From positions 1,237,905 to 1,301,904 of the forward strand of contig NZ_JAHRYQ010000002.1 in the NCBI RefSeq assembly GCF_020622065.1: a DNA stretch of 64,000 nt, given 5' to 3'. This document shows, one piece after another, positions 33,031 to 44,420 of this stretch. How positions within the stretch are numbered: position 1 is the stretch's first letter; every line of letters starts with the position of its first letter. The notes beneath the pieces were generated by a model. It ran no database searches. It had not been told where the DNA came from and was given only the letters and a program-made list of their open reading frames with translations. Position numbers and translations under genes: made by a program. Origin of the DNA: Geothrix sp. (lineage in GTDB: Bacteria; Acidobacteriota; Holophagae; Holophagales; Holophagaceae).

Positions 33031-34149
33031 ATGAAAGGATTGGCCGGGGTTCGCCTGCTGAGAGCTCGGCTCCACTTCGCGCGCCGGCGTGAGCAGGGCC
33101 AGGTGTGGGCCTATCCCCTGCTGAAAGTGGCCAAGTTATTCCACAAGATGCATCGGTGGGCCAGCCCAGGGTCCATCCGGGTTCCCAAGACCACGGAGGG
33201 TGGGGCGCTCCCGTGTCCCATCCCCTTTCGGGAAATGGTCATCAACTGCGATGGGACGGTGGCCTGCGGCTCGACCGCCCAAGCCCCGATCCTGGACGCT
33301 TTGATCGAGGGCGCTGGATCGGTCGGCCTGACGGGGATCTGGGAGGGTGAAGGATTCCGGTCCATGCGGGCCCGCATGCTGGCGGGGGACCGGAGCGCCT
33401 GTTTAGAGTGTCATCTGAATCGGTGTCCGGGCTTCGAGCCGTTGTCGGATGAAGAACGGGCATCGGGCGGGGGAGGGGCTCCGTGGATTCACCAGCTGCT
33501 GATCGAACCCACGGCCGTGTGCAATTTCGATTGCCCCACCATTTGCGGACACAGCTTCCCGAAAGCGAAGCAGCCTGTCTCGGGCCGACGGGTGAAATTC
33601 ATGCCGATGGATCTCTTCCGGCAGCTGGTCGAAGCCATCGACCTGCCCATCGACAAGATCTGCTTCTACAACTACGGTGAGCCGCTCCTCCATCCGGAAT
33701 TCAGCGCGATGTGCCGCCTGATGCGGGAGCGCTGCCCGTCATCCCTCATCACCACCAGCACGAATGGCAGCAGGCTCGGGGATCCGGGCGTTCGGGCTGG
33801 GCTGCTGGCCTCGGGCCTGGATGAGATCATCATTTCCGTGGACGGCGCCAGCCAGGCCACCTACGAAGTCTATCGGCGCGGGGGCCGATTGGAGGACATC
33901 CTTCGGGGCATGCGCCTGTTGAAGGACGAGCGGGACCGGGCGGGGCTGCTGCGGCCGAGAATCCTGTGGCGCTACATCCTGTTCCCATGGAACGACAGTG
34001 ACGAGGAACTCGCGGAAGCGGAAAGGCTGGCTGGGGAGATTGGGGTCGATCGCTTCTGCTACCACCTCTCGGACCTGCCGGAGATGGCCTCGGAAACCTA
34101 CCGGCCTGGGACCGCCGCCTTTGAGCGCATTCGGGGCAGGCTGTTCTGA
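33031..34149 (+). CDS. Radical SAM protein with N-terminal SPASM-like Cys cluster and CX3CX3C core (372 aa)
   Basis: The radical SAM half begins near residue 155. A-V-C164-N-F-D-C168-P-T-I-C172 binds the SAM cluster but has spacing CX3CX3C instead of the canonical CX3CX2C. It is followed by Y-N-Y-G-E-P-L (GGEP-type motif), S-T-N-G and I-S-V-D-G-A-S, typical of the SPASM-associated branch. The N-terminal half (60-135) has the hallmarks of a SPASM/twitch domain: P-C62-P-I-P-F, I-N-C73-D-G-T-V-A-C79, G-I-W-E-G and C124-x-x-C127-x(4)-C132. That domain is normally C-terminal; here it precedes the core. The start at 33031 follows GGGGGCGGG. The substrate is unknown; peptide or cofactor maturation and cell-envelope modification are possibilities. 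Confidence 0.85.
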   Translation: MKGLAGVRLLRARLHFARRREQGQVWAYPLLKVAKLFHKMHRWASPGSIRVPKTTEGGALPCPIPFREMVINCDGTVACGSTAQAPILDALIEGAGSVGLTGIWEGEGFRSMRARMLAGDRSACLECHLNRCPGFEPLSDEERASGGGGAPWIHQLLIEPTAVCNFDCPTICGHSFPKAKQPVSGRRVKFMPMDLFRQLVEAIDLPIDKICFYNYGEPLLHPEFSAMCRLMRERCPSSLITTSTNGSRLGDPGVRAGLLASGLDEIIISVDGASQATYEVYRRGGRLEDILRGMRLLKDERDRAGLLRPRILWRYILFPWNDSDEELAEAERLAGEIGVDRFCYHLSDLPEMASETYRPGTAAFERIRGRLF

Positions 34150-34155
34150 ATCCGC

Positions 34156-35775
34156 TCAGGCCACCGCGCCGGGCAGGGTGAATACCACGCAGGTGCCCTT
34201 GCCTTCGGTGCTGTCGAGGCGGATGTCGCCCCCGTGGTTGCGGACGATCTCGCGGCAGATGCTGAGCCCAAGGCCGGTGCCCTTGCCCTCGGGCTTGGTG
34301 GTGAACATGGGGCGGAAGACCTGGCTCAGCAGGTCTGCGGGGATGCCCTGGCCCGAATCGGAGAAGCGCAGCTCCCACCAGGGGCCGTTGGGGGTGCTGT
34401 CCTCGGCGGGCTTCGCCGCAAGGCGCACGGTCCCGCCGGCGGGCATGGCGTCCACGGCGTTCTTCATGAGGTTGAGGAAGAGCTGTTCCATCTGCTTGCG
34501 GTCGACATCCAGGCGGCAGCCGGCGGGGATCTCGGTTTCCACGGTGACCCCATGCGAGGTCAGCGTGGGCGCCCATAGTTGCTGGAGGTCGTCCAGAAGA
34601 TCTGCGAAGGCCTGGGCCTCCCGGTGCAGCTGGGGGCGCCGGGTGAGGTCGAGCATGCGGCGCACGATGTCGCCCACGCGTTGGATCTGGGCGTGGATCA
34701 CCCGGAGGCGTTCACGCAGCTTGTCGGGGAGATCCGACTGGGCATCCATGAGCTGGAGGTGGCCATTCACCAGATTGAGGGGCGTGCCCACCTCGTGGGC
34801 GAAAGTGGCCGCGAGCTGGCCAGCCACGGCGAGCCGTTCCTGGGTGCTGAGTTCCTCCCGCAGCAGCGCCATGCGCTCGGCCATGGAGGCCAGTTCGGCG
34901 TTCTTGGCCTGAAGTTCGGACAGGGCGGCATCGATGCGGTCCTGCAGGTTGGCGTTCAGGCCGCGGATTTCGCGGATCAGGGCCTCGCGCTCCTCGCCCG
35001 CCCGCTCGAGTTGGACGGCCATCTCGTTGAAGCGGGTGGCGATCAGGCCCAGCTCATCGCTGCGCTTGATGGTCACGCGAGCCTTGGCTTCACCGCGCTC
35101 CAGCTGCTGCATGGCCAGCACCATGGCCTCGATGGGGTCGCTGATGAGCACCCGCAGGATGAGCCAGAGGAGGATGAACTCGCCAAGGAGGACGCCAGGG
35201 AGGGTGTGGAGGGTGCGCTTCAGGTTGTTGTCCCAGATCACATCCCAGCGCTCCAGGTCACAGTAGACGCGGATGAGGCCCAGGGGCGGCTGGCCAGGCT
35301 TGTGGGAGCGGATGGGCTGATAGACCTTCCAGGCCCGGCTGCCGGTATTCAGATCCACCAACTCCGCCTGGGAAGCGGTCAACGCGAGGTAGGAGCCGAT
35401 CTCGGGGCCCCAATCCACATTGGCCTCGTCCCCGGAGGAACGCACCAGCTCCACCTCGTTGCTCTTGCCGATGCGCTTGAAGACATCGATCTGGAAGATG
35501 CTGCGGTCTGGGCCGGCAATGCTGGAAAGCAGCTGATCGAGCTTGTCGGGATCCTTGAAGCCGGGATCCCGCTCCACCACATCCGTCTCCACGGTGCCGG
35601 CGGTGTCGATGGTCAGCTTGCGGGTGTAACTTTCCAGCTCCCGGCCGCTGTTGCGGGTGATGTTGTAGGCGACGGCCACCGTGAGAACGCTGGTGACGAG
35701 ACCCAGAAGCAGGAAGAGCTTGGCGTGGACGCTGCGCAGCCAGGCCAGGGGACGGATGCGCACGCGCCGCAGCAT
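34156..35775 (-). CDS. Membrane sensor histidine kinase with HAMP domain (539 aa)
   Basis: A transmembrane helix at 19-37 and a second at about 194-212 enclose an extracytoplasmic sensor region. HAMP and a coiled coil (212-315) lead to the H-box with His327 (F-A-H-E-V-G-T-P-L-N). The ATPase domain shows N-L-M-K-N-A-V-D-A, D-S-G-Q-G-I-P, F-T-T-K-P-E-G-K-G-T-G-L-G-L. It is a NtrB-like orphan: no response regulator is adjacent. Its start overlaps the stop of the CHAD gene (TGATG), so the two are translated together. Confidence 0.92.
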   Translation of the reverse strand: MLRRVRIRPLAWLRSVHAKLFLLLGLVTSVLTVAVAYNITRNSGRELESYTRKLTIDTAGTVETDVVERDPGFKDPDKLDQLLSSIAGPDRSIFQIDVFKRIGKSNEVELVRSSGDEANVDWGPEIGSYLALTASQAELVDLNTGSRAWKVYQPIRSHKPGQPPLGLIRVYCDLERWDVIWDNNLKRTLHTLPGVLLGEFILLWLILRVLISDPIEAMVLAMQQLERGEAKARVTIKRSDELGLIATRFNEMAVQLERAGEEREALIREIRGLNANLQDRIDAALSELQAKNAELASMAERMALLREELSTQERLAVAGQLAATFAHEVGTPLNLVNGHLQLMDAQSDLPDKLRERLRVIHAQIQRVGDIVRRMLDLTRRPQLHREAQAFADLLDDLQQLWAPTLTSHGVTVETEIPAGCRLDVDRKQMEQLFLNLMKNAVDAMPAGGTVRLAAKPAEDSTPNGPWWELRFSDSGQGIPADLLSQVFRPMFTTKPEGKGTGLGLSICREIVRNHGGDIRLDSTEGKGTCVVFTLPGAVA

Positions 35776-36683
35776 CACAGGGAGCCGTCGGCGGGCGGGA
35801 GCCCCAGGGCCGCGCGCGCCTCGCGGGAGAAGGCCACGGGGCCCTGCTTCTGGGCCAGGGTGGTGAAGCGGTCGAAGGCGGCCCGGCGGGCTTCGGCCAC
35901 CTCGCCCAGGAGTTCCAGGACGCCCCCGCGGAGGGTGCCCCGATCCCGGCTGCGGAGTCCGGCCTCCGTTTCCCACAACAGAGCCTCGAGGGTGGCGAGG
36001 TCGTGGTGTTCCCCCAGGGCGGTCTGGAGACCGCGCAGCTCCTTCAAGAGGGCCTCGGGCGGCACGGCGAAGGCGCTTTCCAGGGCCTCCAGCGCGTAGC
36101 GCAGCTTCTTGATGCGCACCCGCGCCTTGTGCAGGGCGGGGGCATCTTCCTGGGCGGCCAGGGGGGCCAGATCCCCCAGCGCAGCCTCCACGCGGGGCCC
36201 CAGGCAGGCCCAGGCCGCCTCCTGGAGCGAAGTCTGCTGGAAGGGGTCGCGCAGGGCCGGAACTTCCAGCAACCGCTGCAGATCCGGGAGGCGGAGGCGC
36301 TCCAGCTCTCGGCGCATGGCCCGGCGGGCCTTGGCGCGGGCGCGGTCCATCCCCTCCAGCAGGTGTTCGAGGGCGGCGGCCTGAACCGGGTTCCGGGTTT
36401 CGAGGAGCCGGGCCCTCAGACCGTCCGCGTGGACATCGAGTTCGCGGGGCAGGCCAAGGACATCCACCAGATCCTTCAGGGCCCGGCGCCGGGTCTTGTG
36501 GCCGGGATAGGCCTCGGCATCCACCAGGTCGAGCACCGCGCCGAGGCGCCGGGCCGAGACGCGCACCTGGTGCAGCTGTTCCATGTCGTCGGCCCAGTCC
36601 TCCGGAGCCAGCAGCGCCTGCAGGCCCGCCAGCCGGACCTCCAGGGCGCGGTGGAGCAGGATCGCCAGTTCGGCTGGATGCAT
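35775..36683 (-). CDS. CHAD-domain protein (302 aa)
   Basis: This is an all-helical CHAD domain with the conserved positive patches H-Q-V-R-V-S-A-R-R-L near residue 40 and L-H-K-A-R-V-R-I-K-K-L-R-Y near residue 190. It is followed by L-G-E-H-H-D-L-A. CHAD domains bind polyphosphate. There is no CYTH triphosphatase domain fused. Coupling to a histidine kinase gene is unusual and suggests a shared regulatory role. TAGAAT lies six bases before the start codon, so the message may be leaderless. Confidence 0.9.
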   Translation of the reverse strand: MHPAELAILLHRALEVRLAGLQALLAPEDWADDMEQLHQVRVSARRLGAVLDLVDAEAYPGHKTRRRALKDLVDVLGLPRELDVHADGLRARLLETRNPVQAAALEHLLEGMDRARAKARRAMRRELERLRLPDLQRLLEVPALRDPFQQTSLQEAAWACLGPRVEAALGDLAPLAAQEDAPALHKARVRIKKLRYALEALESAFAVPPEALLKELRGLQTALGEHHDLATLEALLWETEAGLRSRDRGTLRGGVLELLGEVAEARRAAFDRFTTLAQKQGPVAFSREARAALGLPPADGSL

Positions 36684-36740
36684 CCCATGATTCTAGACGC
36701 AATCCGCAGAAGCGAAAAAATGGCGTAAACTGGAGCGACC

Positions 36741-39572
<2,832 letters not shown>

Positions 39573-40636
39573 TGATCAGCTCCAAGCCAGTGCACCCCTT
39601 CCCTTGGGTTCCATATCGGGCGTGGCCCTGCCGACTTTCCGCTGGGCCTGATGCTCATGGTTGCCAAGGTTGAGTGAAGAGCCACTGCCCATGGCATGTT
39701 CACGCGGCCCCTCCTGGGCCGCGCCCTTCGGACCATCACGCTCCGCGTGACGGTGGGCCTCCGCTCCTGCTTCGGCCTCAAGACCGCCGACTGGATCCTC
39801 GACCTCGGTCCCGAGGGCGGCGGCGAAGGTGGCCGCGTCATCGCCGTGGGCACGCCCGAGGAAGTGGCGCGGAAGAAGACCAGCGTGACGGGGAAGTACC
39901 TGGCGCCCTATTTGAAGTGATGATCAGCTCCAAGCCAGTGCACCCCTTCCCTTGGGTTCCATATCGGGCGTGGCCCTGCCGACTTTCCGCTGGGCCTGAT
40001 GCTCATGGTTGCCAAGGTTGAGTGAAGAGCCACTGCCCATGGCATGTTCACGCGGCCCCTCCTGGGCCGCGCCCTTCGGACCATCACGCTCCGCGTGACG
40101 GTGGGCCTCCGCTCCTGCTTCGGCCTCAAGACCGCCGACTGGATCCTCGACCTCGGTCCCGAGGGCGGCGGCGAAGGTGGCCGCGTCATCGCCGTGGGCA
40201 CGCCCGAGGAAGTGGCGCGGAAGAAGACCAGCGTGACGGGGAAGTACCTGGCGCCCTATTTGAAGTGATGATCAGCTCCAAGCCAGTGCACCCCTTCCCT
40301 TGGGTTCCATATCGGGCGTGGCCCTGCCGACTTTCCGCTGGGCCTGATGCTCATGGTTGCCAAGGTTGAGTGAAGAGCCACTGCCCATGGCATGTTCACG
40401 CGGCCCCTCCTGGGCCGCGCCCTTCGGACCATCACGCTCCGCGTGACGGTGGGCCTCCGCTCCTGCTTCGGCCTCAAGACCGCCGACTGGATCCTCGACC
40501 TCGGTCCCGAGGGCGGCGGCGAAGGTGGCCGCGTCATCGCCGTGGGCACGCCCGAGGAAGTGGCGCGGAAGAAGACCAGCGTGACGGGGAAGTACCCGGC
40601 GCCCTACCTGAAATAGGGATCAGGCCGGGAAAGAAA

Positions 40637-40810
40637 TCAGGCGTAGAGATCGACCCGCTGTCCGGTGCCGCCCGCCTGGGCCACCAGCTTGGCCATGTCG
40701 GCCCCCTGCTCGGCCTGGATGTCGATGACCTTCTTGAGCACGCTGACGACGACCTCGTTCTGGGTCTGGAGCTGCTTCTGGGCGGAGATGGCGGCGAGGG
40801 TGATGTCCAC
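40637..40810 (-). CDS. YjfB-like putative motility protein (57 aa)
   Basis: This short gene starts with GTG at 40810, seven bases after GAGG. The product begins V-D-I-T-L-A-A-I-S-A-Q-K-Q-L, continues with V-V-V-S-V-L-K-K-V-I-D-I-Q-A-E-Q-G-A, and ends G-Q-R-V-D-L-Y-A. This is the pattern of YjfB-family proteins, about 60 residues of amphipathic helix whose genes are often found near flagellar or csrA loci. Its position 17 bases downstream of csrA supports the call. Function is not established. Confidence 0.75.
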   Translation of the reverse strand: MDITLAAISAQKQLQTQNEVVVSVLKKVIDIQAEQGADMAKLVAQAGGTGQRVDLYA

Positions 40811-40827
40811 GGGAACCTCAGTGGGCC

Positions 40828-41079
40828 TTATCGGGCCCTTGGCTTGCGGACTTGAGCGGCCCGGAGGAGGGCCGCGGCGTCCTGGACCGGGATCCGGGCC
40901 TCGGTGGCGGCCTTGTTCTCGGCTGCAATGGCTTCAAACACTTCGCGTCGGTGGACTTGAACGCTTCGTGGGGCCTTGATGCCCAGGCGGACGCCTTCCT
41001 TCGTGATGCCGAGGACGATGACCTCCACCTCGCCCCCGATGACGATGGATTGATCCGGCTTCCTCGTGATGACGAGCAT
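40828..41079 (-). CDS. csrA: Carbon storage regulator CsrA (83 aa)
   Basis: The canonical N-terminus M-L-V-I-T-R-K-P-D-Q-S-I-V-I-G and the conserved I-K-A-P-R-S-V-Q-V-H-R-R-E-V core, with the RNA-binding Arg, are present. It has a longer C-terminal tail (about 20 residues) than E. coli CsrA, as in FliW-containing bacteria, where the tail contacts FliW. It binds GGA motifs in mRNA leaders, typically that of flagellin. Confidence 0.96.
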   Translation of the reverse strand: MLVITRKPDQSIVIGGEVEVIVLGITKEGVRLGIKAPRSVQVHRREVFEAIAAENKAATEARIPVQDAAALLRAAQVRKPRAR

Positions 41080-41085
41080 GGTGGG

Positions 41086-41487
41086 TCAGTCCTGGGGGAG
41101 GATCGGGAATCGCAGGGGGTATTTCTCGGCGTTCAGCGCGATCTGGAAGCCCACGCGGGTCTTCACATTGACGACCAGGGGCCCGGCCAGGTTCGTGGTC
41201 ATCCGCCGGGGATCCTCGGGAATCACCACGAGGGTCAGGATCAGGGCGTCCTCCGGGACCTCAAGGCCCAGGGCTTCGGCGTCTTCGTCGCCCAGGGGCA
41301 CGGCGTAGTCCTCCTGGATGCCCGCCGGATCCAGGCAGGTGAAGGCGATCTCCGGAGACTCCACGGACTGGAGGAACTTCAGGGGGTAGCCGTCCCGGGG
41401 CTCGAAGAGCCGGAAGGTCGTCAGCTGGGGGAAGCCCAGGAGACCCTTGGGAAAGGTGAGGAGGATGCCGTCATCGGTCGTGGTCAT
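41086..41487 (-). CDS. fliW: Flagellar assembly factor FliW (133 aa)
   Basis: This is a FliW beta-barrel protein: F-P-K-G-L-L-G-F-P-Q-L-T-T-F-R-L near the N-terminus and the L-V-V-I-P-E-D-P segment mid-protein. FliW binds CsrA allosterically and is released by flagellin, coupling flagellin synthesis to secretion. It is six bases upstream of csrA, and its ATG overlaps the stop of the RNase D-like gene (ATGA). Confidence 0.93.
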   Translation of the reverse strand: MTTTDDGILLTFPKGLLGFPQLTTFRLFEPRDGYPLKFLQSVESPEIAFTCLDPAGIQEDYAVPLGDEDAEALGLEVPEDALILTLVVIPEDPRRMTTNLAGPLVVNVKTRVGFQIALNAEKYPLRFPILPQD

Positions 41488-42431
41488 GGTCGCTCGGTGT
41501 TGTTCCAGATCAATCCATCGGACGAATCAGCGTCCTCCTGAGTTTCAAGTCCTCCCTCGCGGAAGACCTCCCAGAGGGCTTCCGCGCGTTTGCGGCGGAA
41601 GCGCGGGTTGGGGATGGTGCGCTCCAGGGCCTCCTTGGAGGCCGGGGGATGCGCCAGGCGGGCCATGAGCCAGCGGTTGCCCAGCTCCATGACGGCCCCG
41701 ACATCGCCTTCGTTGCCCCAGGCCCAGCGCAGGGCCGTGAGCTTCTTGGCCCGTTCCACGGCCAGGTCGCCCAGGTGCCTGACCTTGTCCACCACGGGGT
41801 CATGCTTGGGGGGCACATAGGCCCGTACCCGCTTCAGCAGGTGTCGCATCTCCTTGGGCAGGCTGGCGAGCCGGGGGCCGATCTCCGGATGGTCCCGCTT
41901 GGCATCGGCCTCGTCGGCCAGGATGCGCAGCAGGGGCAGGAGCAGGGCCGCATCGCGGCTGGCGTAGCTGATCTGGGCGTCCCGCAGGGGGCGCAGCATC
42001 CAATTGGAATCCTGTTCCTCCTTGGGGATGTCCAGGCCCAGCTTGAGCTTGGCCATGGTCTTGAGGCCGGGCTGGGGGTAGCCGAGCGCGCGGGACAGCA
42101 GCATGGTGTCGAAGATGCTGTCGGGCACCACATCGTAGATCCGCTTGAAGACGATGCCGTCGCCGGAGAAGTCGTGGACGATCCAGGGCACCTGGGCCAT
42201 GGCCTGCAGGGCGGGCCGCATGAGGTCGTCGAGGGCCAGGGGATCCACCAGCCAGGCCTGGTCGTGCGTGGCGACCTGCATGAGGGCCAGCACGCAGTGG
42301 TGCATGCCCGTGAGGCTGCACTCGATGTCCACGGACAGCACGCCGGCCGCGTGCCACAGGGGGAGCGCCTCCTGCAGCTTCTCGGGCGTGTCCACGAAGG
42401 TCGTGGGAAGGTCGAAGTGATCGAGCACCAT
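41484..42431 (-). CDS. RNase D-like 3'-5' exonuclease (315 aa)
   Basis: The DEDDy exonuclease domain is intact: V-D-I-E-C (Asp/Glu pair), H-D-F-S-G-D (Asp) and Y-A-S-R-D (Tyr/Asp). The C-terminal part contains an HRDC-like helical stretch but is less clear. It resembles ribonuclease D, which trims tRNA and other structured RNA 3' ends. The start at 42431 is preferred; CATACT lies six bases before it. It is co-transcribed with fliW and csrA. Confidence 0.85.
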   Translation of the reverse strand: MVLDHFDLPTTFVDTPEKLQEALPLWHAAGVLSVDIECSLTGMHHCVLALMQVATHDQAWLVDPLALDDLMRPALQAMAQVPWIVHDFSGDGIVFKRIYDVVPDSIFDTMLLSRALGYPQPGLKTMAKLKLGLDIPKEEQDSNWMLRPLRDAQISYASRDAALLLPLLRILADEADAKRDHPEIGPRLASLPKEMRHLLKRVRAYVPPKHDPVVDKVRHLGDLAVERAKKLTALRWAWGNEGDVGAVMELGNRWLMARLAHPPASKEALERTIPNPRFRRKRAEALWEVFREGGLETQEDADSSDGLIWNNTERP

Positions 42432-42486
42432 CCGGCCAGTATGGCAGTCCGGTACCATGATCCTTCGTCACGATCTGCGAGGCCTC

Positions 42487-42756
42487 ATGAACCGCTCCCT
42501 CTTCTGGACCACCTTCGCCACCGTATTTCTCGCGGAAGTGGGCGACAAGACTCAGCTGGCGGCCATGACGGCCACCGTGCGCAGCGGCCAGATCTGGACC
42601 GTGTTTCTCGCCGCCAGCGCGGCCCTGGTCTGCGCCACGGCCATCGGCGTGGCCCTGGGCGGCGTCCTGTTCCGCTACATCCCGGAGGCCGCCATCAAGT
42701 GGGCCGCAGGATGCGCCTTCATTGCGGTGGGTCTGTGGGTGCTGATCAAGGGCTGA
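42487..42756 (+). CDS. GDT1/TMEM165 (UPF0016) family half-size membrane protein (89 aa)
   Basis: It carries one copy of the E-V-G-D-K-T-Q family motif (about residues 15-21) and three hydrophobic segments. Full-length GDT1 proteins have two such halves; bacterial half-size versions act as dimers. The family exports Mn2+/Ca2+. The ATG at 42487 follows GAGG by four bases; an in-frame ATG at 42457 is possible. Confidence 0.8.
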   Translation: MNRSLFWTTFATVFLAEVGDKTQLAAMTATVRSGQIWTVFLAASAALVCATAIGVALGGVLFRYIPEAAIKWAAGCAFIAVGLWVLIKG

Positions 42757-43187
42757 CCTCCGGGCCCGCTCCCGGACCTGCTTCAGGCCCGATCCGCCTC
42801 TTCTACGACGGTGGCTGCGGCTTCTGCCATGCGGCGGTGCGCTTCATCGCCCGGCGCGATGCGGCAGGCTGCATTCGGTTCGCCCCCCTGGGGGGAGCCA
42901 CCTTCCAGCGACAGATTCCCGAGATGGATCGCCGGAACCTGCCGGACAGCCTGGTGGTGCTTTCCCCGGAGGGCCGCGCCTTTGTGCGCTCGGACGCCGT
43001 GATCCACCTTCTGCGGGCCCTGGGCGGCACCTGGGCGGTGGGAGGCCGCCTGCTGGCGGTCGTTCCCCGGCCCCTCCGGGACGGCGGGTACAACCTGGTC
43101 GCCCGCTTCCGCGCACACCTGTTCCGGCCGCCGGAAGGGGTCTGCCCCCGCCTGCCTCCCGCGCTCCTGGACCGCTTTGATCCTTAG
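42735..43187 (+). CDS. DCC-type thiol-disulfide oxidoreductase, DUF393 (about 150 aa)
   Basis: The D-G-G-C-G-F-C motif gives the name to the DUF393/DCC family, followed by R-F-I-A-R-R-D and S-D-A-V-I-H-L-L. No ATG lies ahead of the motif. The GTG at 42735, overlapping the 3' end of the GDT1-like gene by 22 bases, is the best available start, but a CTG at 42753 is possible. Function: putative thioredoxin-like oxidoreductase. Its stop overlaps the stop of the convergent phosphoesterase gene. Confidence 0.8.
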   Translation: MGADQGLTSGPAPGPASGPIRLFYDGGCGFCHAAVRFIARRDAAGCIRFAPLGGATFQRQIPEMDRRNLPDSLVVLSPEGRAFVRSDAVIHLLRALGGTWAVGGRLLAVVPRPLRDGGYNLVARFRAHLFRPPEGVCPRLPPALLDRFDP

Positions 43188-44404
43188 GGTCTGGTCCCGG
43201 GCGCCGCCGGCCCCCGCCGCAGCGTGAGGATCGCGATCTCCGGAGGTGCGGCGATGCGGATGGGCAGGCCCACCACCCCGAGCCCGCGGCTTACATAGAG
43301 CAGGTCATCCCCTTGGCGGTAGAGCCCGTCCGTGCGGGGGCCGATGAGGTGCGCGCTGCTGAAGCCGGGGATGGGGTTGATCTGGCCCCCGTGGGTGTGG
43401 CCCGAGAGCGTGAGGCGGGCGCCGGCTTCCAGCGCGCGCTCCCACTCGCTGGGGCGGTGGTTCATGCAGATGCGGAAGGCCTCGGCGGGCAGGTCCCGGG
43501 CCGCTTCGGCGGGGCGCGGCCCGGGGCCGAAGACCATGCGGCGGAAGCGTCCGTTCCGCGCCATCGGATCCTGGAGGCCGAGGAGGGCGAGGGTGGCCCC
43601 GTCGCGCCGAATCAGCGTCGAGGCGTTCTCCAGGCAGCGGATGCCCTCGGCTTCCAGATCCCGCCAGATGGGACGCGGATCGTCGAAGTAGTCGTGGTTG
43701 CCCAGGATCGCGAAGGTACCCAGCGGCGGAGAGAAGCCGCGGAAGGCCTCCAGCAGCGGTTCCAGTTCGTCGGGGCGGCTGTCGACGAGATCGCCCGTGA
43801 AGAGCAGCAGGTCCGGCCGCTCGCGCTCGGTCAGCTCCCGCCAGCGGCGGAGGAGGCTCGGGCTCACCAGGGGGCCGGCGTGGAGGTCGCTGAGGTGGGC
43901 GATGCGGAGGCCATCCAGTCCCTCAGGCAGGTCCGGAAAGCCGAGGGCCCGGCGGGTGATCTCGGGGTCGCCGTAGGCCTGCCGCGCGCCTCCGGCCCCC
44001 AGGGCCACGGCGGCGCCCGTGCTCGCCAGGGCGGCGGTCTGCAGGAAGGCTCGGCGGCTCAGGTCCACGGCGCCGTCGCCGACCTCTGCGCCGGGTTCCT
44101 CTGGGCGGTTCCTTCGCCAGAACCGCCAGGTACCCTCGGCCAGCATGCCGGCCAGCAGGTGCAGGACCGTGAAGGCCTGGAAGTAGAAGCCCCCCCGGGC
44201 CAGGGTTCGCAGCCACGGCAGGGCGCCATGGCCGCCCAGCCCCAGGATGCGGAAGCCCGCGAAGAGCACGAGGGGCACATGGATCAGGCCCAGAATCCAC
44301 GGCAGCCAGCGCCGGTAGGGGGCGGCCACCTCCAGGCGCAGCAGCCGCAAGTGCAGCCACTGGACCAGGAAGATGAGGACGAGCGAGATCAGGAAGGGCA
44401 TCAA
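43184..44404 (-). CDS. Membrane-anchored metallophosphoesterase, YkuE-like (406 aa)
   Basis: Three or so N-terminal transmembrane helices (1-95) precede an internal twin-arginine-like segment (S-R-R-A-F-L-Q) and a hydrophobic stretch. The calcineurin-type domain follows, with S-D-L-H-A-G, G-D-L-V-D-S, G-N-H-D-Y and S-G-H-T-H-G-G-Q. The last motifs supply the dinuclear metal ligands. Homologues hydrolyse phosphodiesters or UDP-2,3-diacylglucosamine-like substrates at the envelope. The Tat motif in mid-protein suggests that the catalytic domain is exported. Confidence 0.88.
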   Translation of the reverse strand: MMPFLISLVLIFLVQWLHLRLLRLEVAAPYRRWLPWILGLIHVPLVLFAGFRILGLGGHGALPWLRTLARGGFYFQAFTVLHLLAGMLAEGTWRFWRRNRPEEPGAEVGDGAVDLSRRAFLQTAALASTGAAVALGAGGARQAYGDPEITRRALGFPDLPEGLDGLRIAHLSDLHAGPLVSPSLLRRWRELTERERPDLLLFTGDLVDSRPDELEPLLEAFRGFSPPLGTFAILGNHDYFDDPRPIWRDLEAEGIRCLENASTLIRRDGATLALLGLQDPMARNGRFRRMVFGPGPRPAEAARDLPAEAFRICMNHRPSEWERALEAGARLTLSGHTHGGQINPIPGFSSAHLIGPRTDGLYRQGDDLLYVSRGLGVVGLPIRIAAPPEIAILTLRRGPAAPGTRP

Positions 44405-44420
44405 GGGCTCAACAGAAGTA

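Noticed and set aside
39696-40616. Three 74-codon + strand open frames with uvrA C-terminal similarity
   Set aside because: They are parts of the tandem repeat of the uvrA 3' end and lack independent coding signals; treated as repeat units, not genes.
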